DNA of 64,000 nucleotides from Hyphodiscus hymeniophilus (taxonomy: Eukaryota; Ascomycota; Leotiomycetes; Helotiales; Hyphodiscaceae), in assembly GCA_016508695.1 (NCBI GenBank), contig VNKQ01000006.1:1054001-1118000 (forward strand), read 5' to 3'. Below, piece by piece: positions 34,416 through 45,556 of the stretch. Position 1 is the stretch's first letter; every line of letters begins with the position of its first letter. The position numbers and the translations under genes were made by a program. The notes beneath the pieces were generated by a model. The model was not told the origin of the DNA. It searched no databases and saw only the letters and a program-made list of their open reading frames with translations.

Positions 34416-36239
34416 CGATTGGAGAATGAAGAGAGAGCATGTGTGTGAAGGCACGGTGTACTCGTCAAACCAATGCGCTCGAACGGATTTGAAGTAAAGT
34501 GAAATATTAAATTATCTAACACTAATTCACCAAGCAGTGAGGTTGTGTCTTCAATCCTGTTGTTTTGAATCGTTTCTTCTGGGCACTGACCTCGGATTGT
34601 TGGAACCCAGATCGCTTTTTCTCGGGGCTGAAAACTATAGTTCCAAGTATGAGTTCATCGCAAAGCCAGATACATTGAGATAGTACCTAGGTTCTTCAGC
34701 GATCCCGAAGTTTTTGGCCAAGCAGAAGCGACCAACACATTCGAAAGCAATGCAGCAATGCCCTAACTCTCCAAGAATCCCAGTCATCAGACCTCCAAAA
34801 GGATGCGAGAGGTTAAGCAACGATTTCTTGACCTAAAAAAGACGTCGCTCCTGACATCAATACTATTGCTCAACCTCTTCCCTTCGGAGCGATGGGAGGA
34901 CGTTTGGATGGTACAGTACAAGGCACTTAACTATGATTGATAGTTTGCTAGTAGCATAATAGCTCTACACATTACAACAATTCTTGACGAAGTCAGGGAA
35001 CAACAGAAGGAAAGCTTCCAGGTTATTGAAGAAAGGTGCATGCCCCTGAATCCCTGATCTTCAGACCTAATGCATTTACTACACCATAAGCGCGCCGCCC
35101 TTTTATTGACCGAATCTCAGTAGTCCAAGTTCAATAGAGACTCAAGGCTTCCATTGAAGACTGCGATCTACCTGTATTTCAATCGTACACAATCTTGATT
35201 CGATCGCTGCACTCGCGTTTTCCGAGTTTGACAGTCATAGTCCTGTCTGTCAGGCAATTTGTGCTCAATATTTTCTCAACCAGCCGCCGAGCCTCCAGCC
35301 TAGTACCACGACTTTGATGACACTATAATATAAGAGCACGTCTAGGGCTGCCTCCGCACAAGTGTACTGGTAATAAAATCTATCGGGATCGGGAGTGTCT
35401 GAGGAGCGGCCGTGGCCCGGAACACCCAACACGATGAGTCTATATTATCTCCTAAGCTCAGGGCCACTAAGCAGAGGCTTGAATATGGGAAATTTGACGG
35501 CATGGCAGTACAAAAATAAGATAGCTGGATATGACTGGACCATGGCCTTGGGCTCACTAAATGCAGTCCAGGGTGTTCCCAATAAGTCTCTTATGCTCTT
35601 CCATGGTAAAAGGCGTAGGGACGGAAATAAAAGAAGGGAAGGGACGCAGACACAAGATACTTAGAATATTAAGGTTATATAGATACAAGATTGATGTATG
35701 ACGTGAGAATCGTATTTTAGCTAAACCTAGATTACTAATAATTAGGGTCCAAAACAGGAAGCTAACATTTGTAAGAATACTTGATAAAGTAGCTATCGAG
35801 CACGTATCTGCCGATTCCTCATCCTCTCAGAACCAGACAATTACAATTTTGTCTCCTTGGATATCGACGAACTGAGCCGCACTCATAATTCAAAGCAAAT
35901 ATCTTTAGGTGAGCACTAGGAAATCATCTTGTTCTTTGTCACTGGGTCGGTTAGATTGCCAAAATGGGGTTCACAACCGCGGGGAACCCTATCCAATTTA
36001 GCCTATTTGAGGCATGCAGGATGGCCCGCTATATGATAGGCGATACGGATGAGAACCACATCAAGGACAGCGGAATACGTTTTTGCGGTTGGTTGAAGCT
36101 TGTAAGGACAAAGACTTAACACGTGAGGGGTAAAATGAGTTGACAATCTTATAAGACGTCGATACAGCCATGCAGAAAACTTGCTCAATTTTGAACAAAA
36201 TCTATTCATAAAAACCTCAAGAATATCGCTCGAGCAAAG
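34416..36239. other. 1.8 kb intergenic region
   Basis: No supported gene. A minus-strand open frame at 34635-34820 has protein-like composition but no partner exons that I could identify. The last 500 bases upstream of the dioxygenase are AT-richer and presumably promoter. Confidence 0.4.
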
Positions 36240-37334
36240 ATGGCGCTTCCAGTTACACAAAACCAACAAAGTCACATCATTAGTGGCAAGTCTCCTCAAT
36301 ATGTGGATGGGGCTTTAGTCCCGGAAGTGGATAAACATGGCGACAATCCCGTTGTCATCCGGCTGACAGACGAAGAGCGACTTTCGGGCAAAACTAAACC
36401 AGAAACAATCCAAGAGATTCTCAAGTACTATCACAGGGATGGTTTTGTGGTACTTGAGAACGCCATTGATGAGCACTTGGTGGATAGATTATATAATCGC
36501 ATGGTACAAGACAACGCTGTGTATATCCAGAAGCCTCAAATGCGCTATAACCAAGGAGTTGATACCGGAAATATCAGCCAAATCCCCCCTCTCACTCCAG
36601 AGTGGCTTCACCGCGACTTTTACGCAAATCCACATATGATCCGAGTTGTCGAGAATATCCTTGGTCCTAGACCCGAGCTCCGCTTCATCAACAGCAACGT
36701 GGCGGTTCCTGGAGGCACCGGACGTCAAGCGGTGCACAGCGATGTCCATCATGCATATCCCGAAATTCCCTTTGGCTTGGTCATGAACATCTATCTTCAG
36801 GATTCCGACGAGAGCAATGGTATCACGGAGGTATGGTGCGGTACGCATAATTGTGCTGCGCGGAAGGATCAGCAAGCCTCGCTCGAGAGAGGCTGGATCA
36901 AGAAGTCGTACCTCCAAGAACGAGCAAAGGTCAAGCGACCCGTGCAACCAAAAGTCAAGAAGGGCAGTATATGTTTCCGAGATCTGAGACTTTGGCATGC
37001 CGGGATGCCCAATAAGAGCGACCACCACCGAATCATGCTGGCTATCGATTATTTCGCCCAGTGGTACCAATGTCCCATGAAAACCAAGCTGCCACTGTCT
37101 ATGAAGGAAACCATTGAGCGAGAATGGGAAGGCATCTCGACGGAAGGCGTAGAGTGGGTTGATGGAGATCTGGACAGTTTGGATTTGAATTTCTTCTTGA
37201 ACATGACGCAGGATCCGTTACTATACTTGGAACAGACTGATAGAGGATTTGAGGATTGGAGAGCACGTGCTACAGGACAATATAATTTCGATACCAACAA
37301 AGTTACGGAAGAGAATTATTGGACACCAGAATAG
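36240..37334 (+). CDS. Phytanoyl-CoA dioxygenase (PhyH) family protein
   Basis: Intronless gene of 364 aa. It belongs to the Fe(II)/2-oxoglutarate oxygenases of the PhyH fold. The iron triad is visible as His166 and Asp168 in HSDVH and His253 in LWHAG. Arg264 in HHR is placed to bind 2-oxoglutarate. The N-terminal FVVLENAID segment is also typical. Fungal members hydroxylate diverse small molecules, often in secondary metabolism. No polyketide or peptide synthase is adjacent, so this is either a stand-alone enzyme or part of a lost cluster; a monooxygenase relic lies about 1.3 kb downstream of its end. The absence of introns differs from its neighbours. Confidence 0.88.
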   Translation: MALPVTQNQQSHIISGKSPQYVDGALVPEVDKHGDNPVVIRLTDEERLSGKTKPETIQEILKYYHRDGFVVLENAIDEHLVDRLYNRMVQDNAVYIQKPQMRYNQGVDTGNISQIPPLTPEWLHRDFYANPHMIRVVENILGPRPELRFINSNVAVPGGTGRQAVHSDVHHAYPEIPFGLVMNIYLQDSDESNGITEVWCGTHNCAARKDQQASLERGWIKKSYLQERAKVKRPVQPKVKKGSICFRDLRLWHAGMPNKSDHHRIMLAIDYFAQWYQCPMKTKLPLSMKETIEREWEGISTEGVEWVDGDLDSLDLNFFLNMTQDPLLYLEQTDRGFEDWRARATGQYNFDTNKVTEENYWTPE

Positions 37335-37481
37335 ATACGTTAATGCTAGGAACCAGGTTGCAAATTCAGAAAAAGTTCTGATATGGAAGTCTCAACATTT
37401 TGGTTCCCTTTAATGACGTACATTTCAGCTCCTTTTGTTAGTTAGTAACGTTTCGGTACCAGAGAAGAATAAGGTAACCTA

Positions 37482-37488
37482 TATAAGA
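37482..37488 (+). promoter_or_regulatory. TATA box upstream of 37578
   Basis: TATAAGA (within CCTATATAAGAG) lies about 95 bases before the ATG at 37578 and is followed by a pyrimidine-rich leader and an A-rich start context, an unusually clear fungal core promoter. Confidence 0.45.
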
Positions 37489-37577
37489 GAACACTACATC
37501 ACTTACTTCGGTTTACATTTAAATTTTCTTTCCTACCAAAAACATTCCCTTTCTCCCTTCTTAAAATCAAACGAACA

Positions 37578-37807
37578 ATGGCAGACGTAGAGTCTCTGTA
37601 TCTGAGTGATTCCCAGGTAAGATGGAAAATGCCTTTGAGTATAAAGCATACGCTTACGAGGGTTTTTTAAAACAGGAAACCAAGGAAATCACAGAATCAA
37701 GTACATTGATTCCTAGACCACAGCAACAACCACCGTTATGGCAGCAGCGACATTTCCGCTGGTGGAAGGAGCAACTTCAACCAGCTCTAAGCGCATTATT
37801 GGAGTAA
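37578..37807 (+). CDS. Candidate small protein or 5' exons of next gene
   Basis: ATG at 37578 in excellent context. Exons 37578-37616 and 37676-37807 give 56 aa, with a 59-base phase-0 intron. The product is hydrophilic, Gln/Pro/Trp-rich (PRPQQQPPLWQQRHF) and has no recognisable domain. The stop codon overlaps a perfect donor-like GTAAGC, and a strong polypyrimidine acceptor follows at 37934. A third exon joined there reads on for only about 17 codons and does not enter the frame of the next gene. It could therefore be a small gene, or the transcribed leader of the gene at 37982. Confidence 0.35.
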
Positions 37808-37981
37808 GCAAGCACCTTCCCACCTTCCCACCTTCCTTCTATTGTTCACTTTCCCTGCTCCTTCCTTCTATTACAAGTTCCACGTAGCTACTTATTGAAA
37901 AAGAAATTCTTCTATCCTTGTCTTTTTCCTTTAGAACCACTACCACCGCACAACCTTTACGCAAACACTTGCATATTCACG

Positions 37982-38553
37982 ATGGGTCTTTCTGACCGAT
38001 GTTTGTCAGTTTCCGGATGGGTCATGACAGTTGTAGCCTTAGTGCTCGCTGTATTCGCACCTGTCTGGTCGAAATTTGTGTTCTGGGTTGCCCAGAAATT
38101 GATGGCAGCCTGCGGGTCATTATTTCCTAGTTCATTTTGGGTACTATCACTAACATTTGCCTTCGTAGTCGCGATACCAGGACCGATTTGGAGAGAGCCA
38201 AGGCGGAGTGGGAGAGGCAGAGGGAGAGGGATGAGCAGTGGCGGAGGAGAGAGGATAGGGAGAGGCAAAAGGAGAGAGAGGAGAGGCGAGAGGAGAGAGA
38301 GGAGGGGAGGAGGCGAGCGGAGCAGGAGAGGCGGGACAGGAGGATGGAGAGGGATGAGAGGGAGAGAGAGAGGGGGCAGAGGATTAGACAGATGGAGCGG
38401 TGGGAGGTGGAGATGAGAGAGGAGAGGCAGCAGTGGGGGAAGGAGAGGCAGCAGTGGGCGGAGGAGAGAGGAAGGTTGATGGAGGAGAGAGGAAGATTGA
38501 TGGAGGAGAGGGGAAGGTTGATGGAGGAGGTCAGGAGACTTGGGGGAAGATAA
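37982..38553 (+). CDS. Membrane-anchored charged coiled-coil protein
   Basis: Exons 37982-38115 and 38169-38553 give 172 aa. The 53-base intron has an ideal CACTAAC branch site but an unusual GTCATT donor; phase is kept. Residues about 12-40 are hydrophobic (GWVMTVVALVLAVFAPVWSKFVFWVA) in short form: one or two membrane helices. The remaining 128 residues are almost only Arg, Glu, Gln and Lys with heptad-like spacing, ending in three copies of EERGRLM. A long single alpha-helix or coiled coil facing the cytosol is expected. The DNA strand is nearly pure purine over 38190-38550, so the opposite strand shows long Ser/Leu/Pro shadow frames. Function unknown. Confidence 0.6.
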
Positions 38554-38559
38554 AGGTAT

Positions 38560-38830
38560 CCGAACCCAGCGTACTTGCTCACTAGCCAAGTATCGCCAAC
38601 ATCTTGCTACCGCTCATGAATTGGAACTCAGTCATATCGCCCAACTAAGATTTTCAGCTTGAATTTGTGAGCCAGAGTAAGCCCAGAAGATCCGGCCCCA
38701 ATGCATAGTATTCGAAGTGTGCGAGGTATGCGCAGAGGATGGTAGTCGGCAGTTTGGGGTTTTCGGGGGCTTTCGAGGCCATTGGAAGATTGCCGATTCG
38801 TGGAGCTCGCTCTTCCCAAAACGTGGGCTG
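38560..38830 (-). pseudogene. Baeyer-Villiger monooxygenase N-terminal relic
   Basis: On the minus strand, a run ending LRILCIGAGSSGLTLAHK (near 38650-38720) carries the Rossmann GxGxxG FAD motif in the context seen in Baeyer-Villiger type flavin monooxygenases. Shifted by a frameshift and after stops, the same strand continues with a trace like HER*QDVGDTW (about 38585-38620), corresponding to the YEKNxDVGGTW box that normally follows. Sequence homologous to the rest of the roughly 550-residue enzyme is not present: the trace runs into the end of the converging coiled-coil gene. It is therefore a truncated, frameshifted remnant. Confidence 0.5.
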
Positions 38831-39500
38831 TCCCTTATCTGCAAAGATCTTTGACTTGTCGTTGCCTTTGAGAATGTTGGTAGTCGAACGAAATCACAGA
38901 CCTGCTGGCCGAAATAGCCTGCTGGCAGGGTAGCGTTCCCCTTGTACATCCAGCCCCAGCCGCTTGTCCTCGCCATCAGCCAGTGCTTCTGGAGTCCACA
39001 TTGGCCACAAGAGTACCCGCGTCTCGGCCATCGAGCACTTACTTTTGTTCCGAGGCCAAGAACGGCTAAGAGGCAATTCAAATGAGTTGAGGCTTTACTT
39101 AAAGTTCCTCCTATCATGGCGGTACGTGACTCATTCAGACGGAGAGAATAGTAGCACGCTGTTCTCATGGATATTGTGGGTGAGTCTGTTTATGATGAGG
39201 ATACAAAGAAGACGTTGTGTCCCAACTCAGCGGAAGTTGAAGAGAGGAACAAGCAGAAGTAGAATCGTAGAAGAAAAGTCTTCGTGTATTGGGGATATGT
39301 TGATTGATATATCAGAACATAAGGAAGAGCAGGAAAGGCTGGGAAGTTCGACCATCTCGGCATGTAAACGAATCATAAGGACAGAGTACAATAGATGAAT
39401 AGCTAAAAAATGATGTGCAGGAATGAACAATGTGTAACCTACACTACATGATTGATTCCACGATTTGCGTACCAAAGTTTCAAAATACAAACGTTGTTGT
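38831..39500. other. Intergenic, possible further relic
   Basis: A minus-strand open frame (within 38632-39168) extends the monooxygenase relic upstream but in inconsistent frames. Nothing else supported. Confidence 0.3.
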
Positions 39501-40127
39501 TCAGAAGAGGACTACCCCACCTCCTTCTACTTTTGCATCGCCGCACAACCTCCCCTCGCTCTGTAACCTTTCTAAACACGTCCTTACGCGTAGCACCATT
39601 CGCTCCCCATACTTTGGGCCCACAGGCGGCATCTCTACAGTGACATCCGCCCTCAACCAAGGCACCTGTTTCCCCTTCCCCTTAGCCGCGTCGTGCATTT
39701 GCCCAAAGGCAGCATCATCATATCCAGCGCCGAGAATGACCGCCACAGGGGGGCTCGAGTAATTCTGAGACCCGATTTGTTCCCCGCCAAAAGTGGAGGG
39801 TGGCGGAGTCTTGCCTTGGAGAAGAGCTGGGATATCAGATATGCCTTGATCGGCGCTGAGAACTACGTGGACGACTACCAGTTATCAGAACGAGAGTGCA
39901 GAGATGAGAACATATGTCGATGTGAGATGATTGAACGAACCCTCGTACTCAGGCTCTATGCCCTTCTTGACGATCGGAGCGATTTGCGTGGACCTCCCAC
40001 AGACGATGACAGGCAGCGCTGAAGAAATGGCTTTGCTTGAGAAGGATTGACAATGCAGGATATTGGCACAACGGTTGGGAGTCGATAATGATGTGTATAG
40101 CGACGTTCTTGAGACAAAAAGTCGCAT
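39501..40127 (-). CDS. Conserved fungal Rossmann-like protein, unknown role
   Basis: Two exons on the minus strand, 40127-39941 and 39874-39501, give 186 aa. The 66-base intron joins EYE to VVHVVLS in frame. Residues after a possible N-terminal mitochondrial-type stretch (Arg/Ser-rich, no acidic residues, about 1-30) form a beta-alpha unit with LPVIVCGRS. The C-terminal half holds VAVILGAGYDDAAF, VPWLRAD and VGPKYGERMV, blocks I recall as conserved in an ascomycete family with a predicted NAD(P)-binding fold. No catalytic residues can be named. An ATG twelve codons upstream (40163) is in frame. Confidence 0.7.
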
Positions 40128-40883
40128 GGCATTAGATAATGTAAGCACTCTTTGATAAGTCATGAGGGGGACCTGAAATCGATTGCGCGAGGTCCGTCTT
40201 ATCTCCGCATCAGGCGTCTTTAGTGCCCGGCGTGTTGACCCTCACCTTGCTTATCCTGTCCATATATGTACCAAGCCAGTCATTGGTGTCAATGAGAAGA
40301 CCGATGAAACTGTTCCGAGTCCGGCAATAACGGGCGAGAAAAGACCTCATAAGCTCGATGGACTTCGGAAACAGAGACTTTAAAAGCGCCGAACAAACCA
40401 AGAGAGAGAATATGGGACTATGATATATAATGCAGTGCTCCAGCGGACTACCCAGAGAGTTTACATATTGCAGCAAAAGCACAACGAGTCCAGATACTCG
40501 CTACTTAGTGCTCCAGTGTCTCGCACGGAGTAACTGGAGCAAGTGTCGCACTACGAATCTGTGTCTTACCAGCGAGCTAACAAGAGTTGATCGGGGATAG
40601 ACTTCTTGTGCCCACTTGGGAGCGGAACGAAGATAGGTCTGATAGTGGGGTTTAATCAGAGGTGGCCGCAGCTCAACTTTGTTGCTTGGGATTAAACTTC
40701 TGAGCGAAAGTCGCTGGCAGAGAGACTAGAAAGGGGGATAATTGAATACAGTACATCCTCACATCTGAAGCACAATATGGTCCCAATCAATGCGAATTGG
40801 CCAAGAAACTCGCTCATCATACAATGCTCCTCTAGATCCCTGACGTACTCCTCACACTCCTGCATTACTATCACAACAACTCA
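40128..40883. other. Intergenic region
   Basis: Lies upstream of one minus gene and downstream of the next. No gene supported. Confidence 0.4.
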
Positions 40884-42291
40884 TCACCAATCATCCCACT
40901 CATCTTTCTTGCCACCTTGCCCGGAACCAGTTGCACCACCCATCCCGCTTCCACCACCAGCCTTCTTGATAGCACTCGTCCCAACAGCACTGGGCTTATT
41001 ACTACCCGCTTCTGCGAAGCTGTCCCAGAAATCCTTCTTACTCTCATCAATTGGCGTGTTTCGATAAGCGCCTCTAGACGATCCGTCATTCCCCTCCACG
41101 AACCGATTAAACCCATCCGCTGCACTCTTGGCTCCCGTTTGAGCACCTCGTGCAACTTGAGCTGCTGTGATTCGGGCTTGGGCTGCTAGATCCGTTTCCG
41201 CCAACTGTTGCGAAAGTCAGCAAAGTCCAAGACTCGCTCAAAAACAAGAAATATGAAGGTAGGGCATACCTTTGCAGCAGTGGGTTGAATATAACCCTCA
41301 TTGACAGTCTTCGCTGTCTTCCCAACCGTCGTAGTGAACCACCCAAAACCCTTCGTAAGCGCCGCCATCGGATCCTTTTGCAAGTCATCGAAACCCGGCA
41401 TCTTATTATCTTGCTTCGTGTTTTCCATCGGCGCGCTTCCGAAACCTGCATATTTGCCTCCCTGGCTCGGCGGTAAATCTGCTGGACGACCCGCATTCGC
41501 TGCGCCTAGCCCTGCGAAGTATTTGTCGTCAACTTTGGCTTTCCCTGGGACGCCCCGAGAAGGGGAATCTGTGCGTGCGCCGAGCGGTGTTTGAGAGCGG
41601 CTGCTGGTAGAGGGTGTCACGAAGGACATTGAAGACGTCGAGGTTGAGGCGGGTTTTGCTGAAGGTACATAATCTACCCCATCGACTTTTGCGGATAGGC
41701 GTTCTTTCCATTCTTCTCCTACTTCGCCCGAGTATCGTTCTGCAATGGTGGCATCGTCCCAGCTGAGATATTCTGTCAACACCGCCCATCACAAAACTAA
41801 TGTACTCAACCCAGCCTAATCCATAGACTTCCCATGGTGCACCAATTCACCTCTGCCCAATTTTGAAGAAATAAACATACCTAATTCCAGCCATCTTATT
41901 ACTCTCCGCCGCATCGAAGAAATCCCTCCAGGGTTTATTCCCACCTAGCCTCATGCGCTCAATTTCCGCAGCCTTGAAAGCATCCATCGTGATACTCCGT
42001 ACAAAACTAATATGCACACCCAATCCCCTATGTACGCCAGCGCAGCTGAGGCAGATGAAGACGCCGAATTTGGGAGAAGCCCATTGTGGCGACGGGGCCC
42101 CGCAGTCGCAGCAGCGGTCGTTAGAGTTGGTCTTTTGGATCTCGAGAAGCTGGGTTACGCGTTAGCTAGGGCTAAGACGGTATTTTGAGAGCGTTTTGGT
42201 GCAATCTCTGGAGGATTCGGGTTTGGATCTGGGAGAGAGGTACTTTGGAGCGTGTCTCTGGGTCTACCTCCCACATGGCTTTGCTGGCCAT
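40884..42291 (-). CDS. GCS1: ArfGAP1/Gcs1-type ADP-ribosylation factor GAP
   Basis: Four exons on the minus strand (42291-42244, 42149-41881, 41762-41270, 41204-40884) give 376 aa in frame. The first exon encodes only MASKAMWEVDPETRSK. The ArfGAP zinc finger follows directly, with the four cysteines spaced CxxC...CxxC (CDCGAPSPQWASPKFG, then CLSCAG), and then the arginine finger context HRGLGVHISFVRS. The finger stimulates GTP hydrolysis by Arf1, driving COPI coat release at the Golgi. The C-terminal half is low-complexity with Gly/Phe/Trp clusters (FGWFTTTVGK) resembling ALPS-like membrane sensors. It ends with an acidic-aromatic KKDEWDDW motif typical of the subfamily. Length close to yeast Gcs1 (352 aa). 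Confidence 0.9.
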
Positions 42292-43073
42292 ATTGGCAGA
42301 GATGCGAGACTTTCTCGCAATACAACAATGTGTTCTGGATTGGACGGATACAATTGATTCTCTCCGAGTTATAAATAAATTTTGGCAGTGCTCAGTCCTC
42401 GAGAAGAGAGTTGTGGTGGGGAAGCCTGGACTTTGGCGGGATGATGAAAGGGGTTTGGAAGTTTGCCGCTAGCAAAGTCCAGCCCAATTGTGGATGCTGC
42501 ACCAGAAGGCTGCATTTTTGGAGCATGTCACACGAGCATTCAGTGCGACAATCTAGTGGGAGAGTCATTGACCTTCAAGCGCTATGAGTAGCAGAAGGTC
42601 CTTAAGTCACAATGCAAGCTCTGTCTCTGCTATTCTTCGATTGCAATTTTATATTAAGTATGTATCAATGAGAATGGTATCACTGATGAATAACTTTTCC
42701 ATTCCCTTGCCAGAAGAGCACATCAAGAAATCTAGTTGTACAACCCTGAGAACGCTCGAGAGATGGTAATAGCACATTGTTTTCGAAGAGAGTCGTCGCG
42801 AACTAATAGCCGCAAGGGATGAGGGAAGGATTTGTCATGGAAGAAGCCGTAAGACCACAATCTATGAGACGCCACCAACCAGTCCACCGCCCTGTGAGCC
42901 AACGTCCACCGTGTAAAAGGAAAATCATGAAGGTCAGCGAGCCCAATGAAAAAAATCAAGGGAGCAATTCGCCTTCCATCCTCGAGTGCATTGATGAGGC
43001 ACCAGTCCAAAAGCGAGTAAGTACTGAATCATCCCGCATGCAACTCTCATCGTTCAAAAATACATGTTACCGC
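42292..43073. other. Intergenic region
   Basis: Promoter of the ArfGAP gene and 3' region of the RRM gene. Short open frames at 42584-42769 and 42732-43010 are unsupported. Confidence 0.4.
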
Positions 43074-44452
43074 CTAAGCAGCAACAGCCTCTGGGGTGCC
43101 GTTCGTAGCATCAGTGGCGGCCTCAGCTGGGGCATTGACATCTTCATCGATCTTGTCTGGGCTGTCAATGGCAACCTTGACGGCGATCTCACGACCTTCG
43201 ATTTCCTTTCCGTTCATCTCCGTTACGGCTTTCTGTTGTTGCTCCTCGGAAGAGAGGGTGACGAAACCGAAACCACGACCCTTACGGGGCTCGTTGCGGG
43301 CCTGGAGCTTCTTGACCATGAAGCGGGGAATTGGGCGAAGGGCGATTTTGGCAGAGGAAGGCTCATAAGCGGAGAAGAGTTCCTTGAGCTGTAGTATATT
43401 TATTAGCAGAAGACCAACCCCAAGAATTTGGGAGACGTACCTTGTCCTCAGAGAGATCATAGGGGAGGTTGGCAACCATGACCTTATTCTTGGATGGGAC
43501 ACCATCGGCAGGAGGACCACGTTCGCGACGCTCACGGGGTTCACGGGGCTCACGAGGCTCACGAGGAGTGCGGGTCTTGTCGGTCTTGTCGGTCTTCTCA
43601 GCCTTGTCCTGGTTGGTGGCGTCGGTCAAGGGAAGGACATCGGCAGGAGCCTCAGCGCCCTCTGCGCCTTGAGACTGGAAAAGTGTGAGCTGCTGTATAT
43701 TCAGATCGGGGTTCATATAAACTTACGTCACGAGCAGCACGTCCACCGCGACCTCCACGTCCACGGCCTCGTCCACGGCTACGTGTGTGGCGGCGACGAC
43801 CACCTTCACCTCCGGATCCAGCCTCACCTCCGCTAGCAGCATCTCCCTTCTCCGCGTTCTGCTCAGGCTTACGAGCAAGCTGAACGGAGACCTTGCGCTC
43901 AAGGATTTCCTTTCCAGAAAGCTCAGTAATGGCACGCTCAGCCTCGCTTGGGGTAGAAAGGTCAACGAAGGCATATCCGACAGGGCGGTCAGTGCGCGGG
44001 TTCTTTGGGATGGAGGTGGATTCACTGTGAGAAGATGCGTTAGCAGATATCATGAAATGACGAGCAACGAGAAATCATCAAGAACAGATGTCTGGAAATG
44101 GCCATGTGGATGAAAGTCCGACGTGAGTCAGTCGTGCTTGCCACAGTTGTGCAACGTTCAATATCGCACAAAAGGGGTTAAGGGTGTACAAAGAACACAA
44201 AGACAGAAAAACGTACATCAAGTATCCGTTGAAGAATGACTGCAACTCCCCTTCGGTAGTCGCATACGCGAGGTTACCGATGTAGAGTCTGCGGCCCTCT
44301 GCAGCGCTGGCCAAGACTGCCTCACTGTGGGCAGCATTGGTGGTCTTGTCGGCAGAGGAATCCGCAGGCTTGTCTTTGCTGAGGGTGGTGTTGCTAAGAG
44401 CGGCAGTAACGTCGTTGACGGCGTCAGAAACTTTCTCCACGATGGTAGACAT
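43074..44452 (-). CDS. Two-RRM RNA-binding protein with RGG box
   Basis: Four exons on the minus strand (44452-44217, 44024-43727, 43674-43441, 43388-43074) give 360 aa. RRM1 (about residues 55-130) has the RNP2 hexamer LYIGNL and the RNP1-like GYAFVDL. A basic RGG stretch (RGRGRGRGGRGGR) follows, then a charged PRE-repeat linker. RRM2 has VMVANLPYDL and an RNP1 GRGFGFVTL, and spans a further intron. The C-terminus is Ala/Glu-rich. The layout matches fungal nuclear or nucleolar RNP proteins that bind mRNA or pre-rRNA; the exact orthologue is not clear. The second intron lies precisely at the end of the RGG box. Confidence 0.88.
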
Positions 44453-45556
44453 GGTTGATTTGGCGTGTGGGTGATGGGTAACTGAAGAATGATCTTGATG
44501 TGAATTGACTGGGGGTTCGACGTTCGCTGAGTGTGGGTAAACTCTTGAACAAGGGGGGAGTTGTGTTGAAGGGTAGCTAGGTGCCCTAGAAGACTGGTTG
44601 GGTTGTTTGGGGGGGTTGGGGGGTTTGATGGAACTTGATCGTATCTTGTTGTGATGCTGAAGAGAAAGGGAGGAAGAGGCAGGAGATGCGAAATATACCT
44701 ACAAAATGAAATTCCACAGCAAGCGTGATTGGCACGGCCGAGCTAGTCCGGATCGGGCAGTGGCGCACGGGCCAGCAAAAGGAAAGCTCAAGTGAAAACG
44801 AATGGACCCCTGTGGGGGAGAGAGAACATCAGCGAGGTGGGCGGAGATAGGAGGTGAATACCTCAGGTAAGTACGATTCGGTAGGGTATATGAGAGACGG
44901 AGGATATTTGTCTGGATATTGAATCTGCACGTGCTTACGTATTTAGGATGTGATTAAGTAAATATGAGTGCCTACCGTTATATAGGAATATATAGAACTG
45001 TTGTAATAACCGTTCCAGTGCACCAGATGATTACCCAGATATGTAAGTAGTCAGGCACGAGTTCCATCTGCCTCCAAGAGCCGCATCCTCACGTGCAGTC
45101 ATGAAGACCCAAAAGCTGCACGCTAGCTCTGGAAATCATGGTGTTCTGGATGCTCATCCTGCACGTCAGAGTTTCCAGAAGCCAAAAGCCAGCCATCTTG
45201 CCGTTATTGTGGGTACACTACGGCTCAGAGCATCGCTCACTCATTCACCGTGCAAGGCTGTGGCTTTGCCCTCGTATGTTTGTTTAATCGTGAATCGTAG
45301 CGTAGTCATGACAGGGCAAACATTCCCAGTCTTGAGCATCACGGCCTAGTGCTGTTATATGCTGAACAATGATGGCCTTAAAAGGTAGCATTTACATCAG
45401 GAGAAAACACAATCAATCGGAAATTGCCTGGGCACGTGATGACGAGAAGGACGGAGGTTTCTGATGCCGACTCCGACATGCTTGCTTGATATGATATGAT
45501 ATCTTCGTCCCGTTCTTGACTCTTAAATACCGCTGTAGTTTGCCATCGATCACACA
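44453..45556. other. Divergent promoter region
   Basis: Between two divergent genes. The RRM leader contains G-rich tracts (near 44600-44625). The open frame 45101-45349 has no domain. No gene supported. Confidence 0.4.

Noticed and set aside
37895..38416. Longer start for the coiled-coil gene, or fusion with the small ORF upstream
   Set aside because: The extra N-terminal codons come from intron-like pyrimidine tract, and joining the upstream exons through GTAAGC and the acceptor at 37934 does not keep the frame.
37957..38589. Ser/Leu/Pro-rich minus-strand frames
   Set aside because: Shadows of the purine-rich coding strand of the coiled-coil gene.
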